Shown here piece after piece: positions 57,912 to 64,000 of a stretch of DNA of 64,000 nucleotides (positions are counted from its first letter, which is position 1; every line of letters begins with the position of its first letter). The position numbers were made by a program, and so were the translations under genes. This DNA comes from Dipteronia dyeriana. Lineage: Eukaryota; Streptophyta; Magnoliopsida; Sapindales; Sapindaceae. Under the pieces are notes generated by a model. The model had not been told where the DNA came from, did no database searches, and saw nothing but the letters and a program-made list of their open reading frames with translations. The DNA lies in assembly GCA_032871835.1 (NCBI GenBank), contig CM065297.1:29025598-29089597 (forward strand), read 5' to 3'.

Positions 57912-60582
57912 GGGTATATAGTTGGTATTAGCAGATATAGTAAGACATTAACTTGAAAGAGAACAGAACAAACACACAAACATGCTCACATTAATAACCG
58001 AATACAATGATCAACAAGTTCAAATAATGGTAAGTCTCATCTCAAGATATCTAGCACAACATTAATATCAAGTCTTTGGATAGTAATATTAATTGTAAGT
58101 GGTACTCTTGTTGTAGTGATCAAACATTGACAATAATTAATGTCAAATAATAAATCTATATTTGGATCGACTTATTATTCACATGTAAAACCTTATAATT
58201 GTCACATATTTATCACCACAAGTGTGTGTGCAATTCGACCAAGTATTAACCTTCCTTTGGGCCGACTAATACTCGCATGAATTTACATACTCACAAACAT
58301 CCAACATCCCTCATGAATAATCTACACAAGATAGGTCACTTTGGCGACATCTTGCTTCAATTAGCCTATTTAGAATGATAGACCACTGGATCGACTTATT
58401 ATTCACATGTAAAACCTTATAATTGTCACATATTTATCACCATATGTGTGTGTGCAATTCGGCCATTTATTAACCTTCATTTAGGCCGACTAATACTCGC
58501 ATGAATTTACATACTCACAAACATCCAACATCCCTCATGAATAATCTACACAAGAGATGTCACTTTGGCGACATCTTGCTTCAATTAGTCCATTTAGAAT
58601 GATAGACCACTTTATTTAACCATAAAAGATATACCAAATAATGGACAGTCCCATCTTAAGATACCCAGTACAACATTAATATCAAGTTTTTAGACAATAA
58701 TATTAATTGTAAGTGGTATTCTTGTTGTAGTGATCAAACATTGACAATAATTTATATTAAATAATAAATCTATCTTTGGATCGACTTATTATTCACATGT
58801 AAAACCTTATAATCATCACATGTTTACCACCACAGATGTGTGTACAATTCGGCCAAGTATTAACCTTTCTTTGGTGGTATAATGGCTAGTCCCATCTTAA
58901 GATACCCAGTACAACATTAATATCAAGTCTTTAGACAATAATATTAATTGTAAGTGGTATTCTTGTTGTAGTGATCAAACATTGATAATAATTTATGTTA
59001 AATAATAAATCTATCTTTGGATCGACTTATTATTCACATGTAAAACCTTATAATCATCACATGTTTACCACCACAGATGTGTGTACAATTCGGCCAAGTA
59101 TTAACCTTCCTTTGGGCCGGCTAATACCCGCATGAATTTATATACACACACGTGGTACTCCTTTAGTAGTGATTAAACATTGACAGTAATTTATGTTAAA
59201 TAATAAATCTATCTTTGGATCGACTTATTATTCACACATAAAACCTTATAATCGTCACATGTTTACCACCACAGATGTTTATACAATTCGGCCAAGTATT
59301 AACCTTCTTTTGGGCCGGTAAATACCCACATGAATTTACACACACGAACATCCAACATCCCTCATGAACAATCTACACAAGAGATGTCACTTTGGTGACA
59401 TCTTGTTTTAATTAGCCCATTTAGAATGATGGACTACTTTATTTAACCATAAAAAATATATCACCAAATATTTGAATTTAAGTTGATCCTTAAAATAAAA
59501 TAAAAATAAAATTTATTTTATTTTATCAAAATTACAAAAGTGCCCTTATTTTATAAAACTACAGAAAGGTCCCTCAAGTTTTTATAATTAAAATTCAGCC
59601 CAAAACTTTTAAAAATTACAAATTGACCCCGTAATATTTCAATAATTATAAATCTGCCCCAAAAAATTTTCATAATTGCAAAAGGCGCTGTAAGTTTTGG
59701 AAATAATAAATTGACCCCGGAATTTTATCAAAATCACATAATGGCCCAAATAAATTGCAAAATAGTCCTACAAGAATGTCAAATTCTCCAAAAGTGGCCC
59801 AACACAAAACCATGGTCTGAGACCTGATTCTCTGCCGTTCACCGCCCCAAAGACCACCATCTTGTCGCCTGAAGGCAACGAAGCAAGGCTGAACAGCGGT
59901 CGATGGCCCGTAAACCGAGATCGGCGATCGACAAGGACCAAAAACCGATCCAAAACCCAATCAAGCGACGGCGGCAGAAGGCGGAGTGGATCACCCGATC
60001 TGGACGTCGACCGAACGGCGATCCTCCTTCTGGCCGTGAAATAACAAGGGTCGATCGCAAAACTCACCAGAAAATTCAGACCTGGTTTGGCGTTGACCGA
60101 GATGGAGAAAAATGTGATTTGGGCAGAAGAGCTCGGGATTGGCGATGGATGTGGGTTGAAGGAGATGGAATCGAGTATGGGTGTGACCCATCAAAGCAAA
60201 GAACCACAAATTTGGGTTGATCTGATTCAATACCTTAATCCAGATCGAGAAACCCACAAACTTAGATCAAAACATGATAGGACTCCTCAATCTCATCTCC
60301 TTATCCATCCACCAAATAAATTCATTCATATAACTCACAAAAGCAAACACAAATAAAACATAACATATTCATTGATTCAACATATATATTTGACTATAAA
60401 TATGTTTCATAAGCAAAGTAAATCCAATATATAATTTTGTTCGATGGATCAGAAATAAAACCAACACATATGAACAACAAAATCCAAAACACCATAACTC
60501 AGGCCAATTTCACATAAGAATATCAAAACAATTTTTTTTTTTACAAAAATCCAAATCTTAATTCTCAAGAATCGATTTTGGG
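57912..60582 (-). other. Long leader of copia element D with tandem repeats
   Basis: The 2.7 kb between primer site and gag holds: repeated segments carrying GGATCGACTTATTATTCACA (about 58164, 58388, 58778, 59019, 59217) with GTAAAACCTTATAAT and CAATTCGGCCAAGTATTAAC; short units with AATTACAAATTGACCCC-like sequence (59530-59760); and a GC-rich block (59800-60230) open in several frames on both strands. No protein family is recognised in the GC-rich block. Confidence 0.7.
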
Positions 60583-60598
60583 TAGCTCTGATACCACT
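60583..60598 (-). other. tRNA-iMet primer binding site (copia D)
   Basis: Minus strand AGTGGTATCAGAGCTACC beside the 5' LTR. Confidence 0.87.
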
Positions 60599-61134
60599 TG
60601 TAAGGATTTCGATTAACACAACTATAACATGCTTAGGCACAAAATTAATCTGAATGTTTAACCTAAACATGTTTCTATACATACTTAATCAAACCCTAAA
60701 CAATATAACATAACTCATATCAATTCAAGAGAAAATAAGTAAATTTAGAAAGCGGAAGCGTACCTGAATCCATCATTGGAGATTTGTAAACTGGTTGTGA
60801 TCTTCCAAATTGTCACGACCTTTATGAACCCTACTGTGTTCTATTTGCTCTGTTGATGGGAATACAGAGAAAACAAAAGTATCTTATAATTTGGGAACCA
60901 AAACCCTAAATATATATAATAATTAAATTATTATATGTTTGCTATTTCTAATTTGGGATCTCAACAAATTGGAAATAGCACTCTGGTATCTACACATTAA
61001 TTCCTTGACAATTATACCCTTAAGCCTTAATACTTAAATCTTAATTAGATCACTTTAATTTAGGCTTAACCAAAAGATAGCGTAACACATTTAATGTTCA
61101 CATGTGTGGCCCCATATGATGGAATTTTCCAATA
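60599..61134 (-). repeat. 5' LTR of copia element D
   Basis: 536 bp, partner of 54205-54743. Its terminal CA has become TA (CCAATA). Confidence 0.92.
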
Positions 61135-61138
61135 TGTG

Positions 61139-61330
61139 CTAGAAGATCAGAGGACAGCCAACTGGATGTTGCATATAAAGATTTAGACTCGGCATGCCAT
61201 ATGCAAATTGGTCGTCATAGAGATCAAGGAAGAATATGCATGCCTTAATGACGCTTCTGCATCTTTTCAAGAAGGCCTTAATTCCAAGCCAAACTTCACC
61301 ATCTGAGTACATACCACAATCAATTAACAA
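61139..61330 (-). other. Open frame of unknown origin
   Basis: Sixty-three codons with a protein-like composition (GEVWLGIKAFLKRCRSVIKA, FFLDLYDDQFAYGMPSLNLY). I do not recognise it. It lies between copia D and a carbonic anhydrase flank fragment and may be an exon remnant. Confidence 0.2.
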
Positions 61331-61584
61331 TACCGAACAATCTATTCAGATCCAATAATTAAGTACTGCCCTTCAATTCCTAGTTTTGGCCTACACAATA
61401 GGGCAACTCAAGTTAATTTAGAGGATATGCCACCATTAATGCCACTTCTACATCCGATGCAGGTCGGGGAGGTTAGGGAAGTTTCAACATGCATAGTCAG
61501 GACTCAGGAGTCATTTCCATCGATACTGACATTTAGAGATAATTAATGAGAAAGTTCAAATTAAATGATGATCGGATAACTTAC

Positions 61585-61910
61585 GTATTGTACATTATTT
61601 GTTTGTTAATTGCTTGATACTTTGATTAACAAAAACAAAGAGGGATGAAGTTTACTTTTGCTCAGCCCTTTTAAGAGTTCAAAAGTTAACCAAAGGTTAA
61701 CAAAATTAACTAATATATATTTAACTCTAAGATAGGAAATGAGGAGGGGCCAGTAAGTAAAAATAAACTCTAAAACAAGAAAATGGTTTTCTGACATTTT
61801 GGCTAAAAAACTAAACAAACCGTCATGCTCATACTTTTTTTTTTAGGAACATCACGCTCATACTTAAAACCTAAATATTGGTTTAAAAGTGTTATTACGT
61901 TAGACTATAC
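61585..61910 (-). repeat. Duplicated carbonic anhydrase flank, copy 3
   Basis: ACATTATTTGTTTGTTAATT, TTGATACTTTGATTAACAAA, then (after an unrelated stretch at 61640-61770) GACATTTTGGCTAAA and TTAAAACCTAAATATTGGTT, in the same order as 30960-31170 and 22205-22420. It is broken at 61910 by copia element E, whose target bases TATAC fall inside it. Confidence 0.65.
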
Positions 61911-62278
61911 TGTTGCGTAAATGGCCAGGAATTTATAGAAAAGTGCACACAACACACAAACACTGATATTTACGTGGTTCGGCAATTGCCTACGTCCACG
62001 GGAGGCAGCAAACTAATATTATTTCAGAAATAATACAAATTAGAGTTTTCTCTCAACTCTCAGAACTCTCTCTGGAAGTACAGAATACTGAATTGCTTCT
62101 TGCCGTACTTCTTACTTTGTTGAGAGTCTTATTTATAGGGAAAAAGGTAGAGCCAACCCTCCCCCATTTTCAACATGGTGGTTAATTGTTGCCATGAATG
62201 TGGCCAGTGGTTTGGTTTCCACATTGTCAACAATATAGGTGGTAGATGAAAGGTGGAAGTTGAGTCAATTTGTTAACA
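61911..62278 (-). repeat. 3' LTR of copia element E
   Basis: TGTTGCGTAA...GTTAACA in plus orientation, with ACGTGGTTCGGC and CTACGTCCACGGG in the part next to the outer end. The 5 bases before it are TATAC. Confidence 0.75.
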
Positions 62279-62293
62279 ATCTCCACCGTGGCG
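62279..62293 (-). other. Polypurine tract of copia element E
   Basis: Minus strand CACGGTGGAGAT before the LTR. Confidence 0.72.
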
Positions 62294-62299
62294 TGAATC

Positions 62300-63198
62300 C
62301 ACCAATCAATGCTGCCTCCATTACGCCTTTAGGCGATATGAGCTTGAGAGATATTGATCAAGTCCAAACAATTGTGGAACTTGATCCTTGTTACCACCTT
62401 TGTTAACATATCTGTAGGATTGTCTGCAATTTCAATTTTTTGGAGTAGAATGTTCCCTTAATCTACTATTTCTCGAGTAAAATGGTAACGTATATTTATA
62501 TGCTTGGTGCGAACATGATGGACTTGGTTCTTTGCCAAACAAATGGCACTCTGGCTGTCACAGAAAATCTCCACACTTTTCTGAACAATGCCCAAATCCT
62601 TGATTAAACCACGAAACCAAATGGCTTCTTTGAAAGCGTCTGTTACATCCATATACTCTGCCTCAGTAGTAAACAAGGCCACTGATAGCTGTAAAGTTGA
62701 TCTCCAACTTACTGGTCCTCCTATCATAGTGAACACATAACCAGTAGTAGATCGGCGCTTATCCAAGTCACGAGCATAATCAGAATCAACATATCCTACA
62801 ATATGTATGTCAATCGTCTGATCTCTCTTGAACTTTAAGCCAACATCTACAGTACCATGGATATACCGTAAAATCCATTTCACAGCTTGCCAGTGGCCCT
62901 TACCAGGATTGTGCATGTAACGGCTCACCATACTTACAACGTGTGAAATATCGGGTCTGGTACACACCATCGCATACATCAAGTGAATAGTTCCTTTCCC
63001 TTTCGTCCAACAGGTATTGTCGTTGCCCATAAGCACAACTCCCCCGTCAAGCTTCTGAAAGATTGAGAACCACTGCATGTTGGGACACATATGATTGGAA
63101 CCGCCGAAATCTAGAATCCATTTATTAGAATGGTTGTCTGATAATGAAACTATAAAAGCTGAATCATCTCCATCATCAGCTTTTTCTACAACATTCAC
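62300..63198 (-). pseudogene. Copia E protease fused to RT end and RNase H
   Basis: 63198-62458 is open for 246 codons: NVVEKADDGDDSAFIVSLSD, the protease region WILDFGGSNHMCPN (DSG changed to DFG), TCWTKGKGTIH, then directly LMYAMVCTRPDISHVVSMVS and SDYARDLDKRRSTTGYVFTM, FTTEAEYMDVTDAFKEAIWF, FCDSQSAICLAKNQVHHVRT. Integrase and most of RT are deleted, yet the frame continues across the junction (about 62978). After a stop at 62458 the tail reads ILLQKIEIADNPTDMLTKVV. No YVDD box is left. Confidence 0.85.
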
Positions 63199-63983
63199 AT
63201 TAGATTTGTCCTTGTTTGGACAATCTTTCTTCCAGTGCCCTTTCTGATGATTCTCCTCTGGGCTTTGAGTGATGCTCCTCTTGATTTTGAGCGAGATTTA
63301 CCACGCTCACTAGGTACTCCAGATCTGTTGTTGTCTGTCCTGCCTCGGGAAACAGTCAGTGCTTTTGATGTTGGGTCTATGTGATCAAGATGATCCTTCT
63401 TTCGATAATCATTATTCACCAGAGCATTAGAAATGTCTATGAATTTAACCTTATCATTTCCATATAACAGAGTTGTGGTTAAGTGTTCATATGTATCAGG
63501 TAGAGAATTTAACAACAATAGTGCTTTATCCTCATCGCTAATTTCAACATCTAAATTTTGTAAATCAACGAGAATTTTATTTGAATTATCCAAATGCTCA
63601 ATCGTAGAAATACATTTCTTGTACTAGAATTGAAAAAGCTTCTTCTTCAGGTAGAGTCGGTTATCTATGCTTTTTGTCATGTACTTGTCCTCCAGCTTTT
63701 TCCAAAGACTTGATGTCTTAGTCTTCTTCATGATAAAATACTTCTGGTTCTTGGCTAGACACAACCGAATTGTTCCACAAGCTTGACGATTTACATATTT
63801 CCAATCTTCATCGGAAATATCCTTGGGTTTGGAAATTAAAGCAATATCCAATCCTTTCCGAAATAACAAATCCATAACTTCGTATTGCCATATGCCGAAG
63901 TTGTTGGTGCCGTCAAACTTCTCAATATCAAACTTCGCATTAGATATTAAGCTCCTTTGCCAAGAACTACTGGTTGATGTCAA
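63195..63983 (-). pseudogene. Copia E Gag
   Basis: Starts at Met 63983 (MTSTSSSWQRSLISNAKFDI); KFDIEKFDGTNNFGIWQ, QACGTIRLCLAKNQKYF and SSLWKKLEDKYMTKSIDNRL give the UBN2-type Gag of TNT1-like elements. One in-frame stop follows KLFQF; the same frame resumes at 63593 (DKALLLLNSLPDTYEHL). A frameshift before the zinc knuckle leaves GHWKKDCPNK in the next frame. Confidence 0.88.
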
Positions 63984-64000
63984 GGTCTAAGGTTCAGTTG

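Larger units (their letters stand above)
54205..61134 (-). mobile_element. Ty1/copia element D, integrase-deleted
   Basis: LTRs 54205-54743 and 60599-61134 start TGTAAGGATTTCG; the left one ends TTTTTCAACA and the right one TTTTCCAATA. The target duplication TGTGC is perfect (54200-54204, 61135-61139). On the minus strand: iMet primer site, a long leader (2.7 kb), gag, a junction that skips the zinc knuckle, protease and most of integrase, then integrase C-terminus, a largely intact RT, RNase H remnants and the polypurine tract. LTRs differ at about 7 of 200 positions by eye, making it the youngest element here. Confidence 0.93.
61911..64000 (-). mobile_element. Ty1/copia element E, internally deleted, partial
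   Basis: On the minus strand the 3' LTR is 61911-62278 (TGTTGCGTAAATGG...TTGTTAACA, 368 bp, TATA box on the minus strand near 62132). A polypurine tract (CGCCACGGTGGAGAT) follows, then RNase H, a protease-RT fusion and gag, running off the window past 63983. The 5' LTR is outside. The gag type is that of TNT1-like plant copia elements. Confidence 0.85.

Noticed and set aside
59670..60356. Overlapping frames on both strands in the GC-rich block
   Set aside because: Long frames are expected in GC-rich DNA; no domain is seen and the block lies in the untranslated leader of copia D.

Overview
This is a eudicot-like plant nuclear window of about 64 kb, AT-rich and almost wholly made of nested, decayed transposable elements. 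The plant assignment rests on Ty1/copia and Ty3/gypsy retrotransposons with tRNA-iMet primer binding sites, hAT transposons, LINE fragments, and a broken multi-exon alpha carbonic anhydrase gene of plant type. I see no intact host gene, no rRNA or functional tRNA gene, no CRISPR array and no sign of bacterial or organellar DNA.

Layout, left to right. 1-537: unclassified coding remnant. 538-5030: gypsy element on the minus strand with gag and protease but no reverse transcriptase or integrase. 5498-5900: copia gag debris. 6060-8070: a fragment of an unclassified 'GTGAATAGG' repeat family, then a gypsy-type LTR-like block. 8216-20859: hAT element A, split by a copia element (9330-18656, 2-kb LTRs, CAAAA target duplication). 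21470-22690: a copy of the 3' end and flank of an alpha-carbonic-anhydrase gene, abutting a truncated copia element (22690-24651). 24655-30123: an RNase H domain of LINE type, split in two by an unclassified element that itself holds a second member of the same family (26175-28958). 31328-38551: alpha carbonic anhydrase pseudogene, minus strand, with hAT element B (32050-37702) in an intron; hAT B carries a solo copia LTR (33140-35462). 38624-52990: MITE-like ends and a ~245-bp tandem array, broken by a solo LTR (39427-50183) that is itself broken by a copia element (39632-49310), and by a LINE with an inverted 5' part (51000-52318). 54205-61134: another copia element with a perfect TGTGC target duplication. 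61585-61910: third copy of the carbonic anhydrase flank. 61911-64000: a further copia element running off the window.

The reading frames serve retrotransposition or transposition (Gag, protease, integrase, reverse transcriptase, RNase H, hAT transposase), and nearly all carry stops, frameshifts or deletions, so few if any elements here can move unaided. By-eye LTR comparison suggests the gypsy element is oldest (>10% divergence in the stretch compared), the two large copia elements intermediate (~7%), and the 54-61 kb copia element youngest (~3-4%). The host signal under this is a locus that once held alpha carbonic anhydrase sequence in several tandem copies. I did not find a new defence, regulatory or metabolic system; the most unusual structures are listed as findings.
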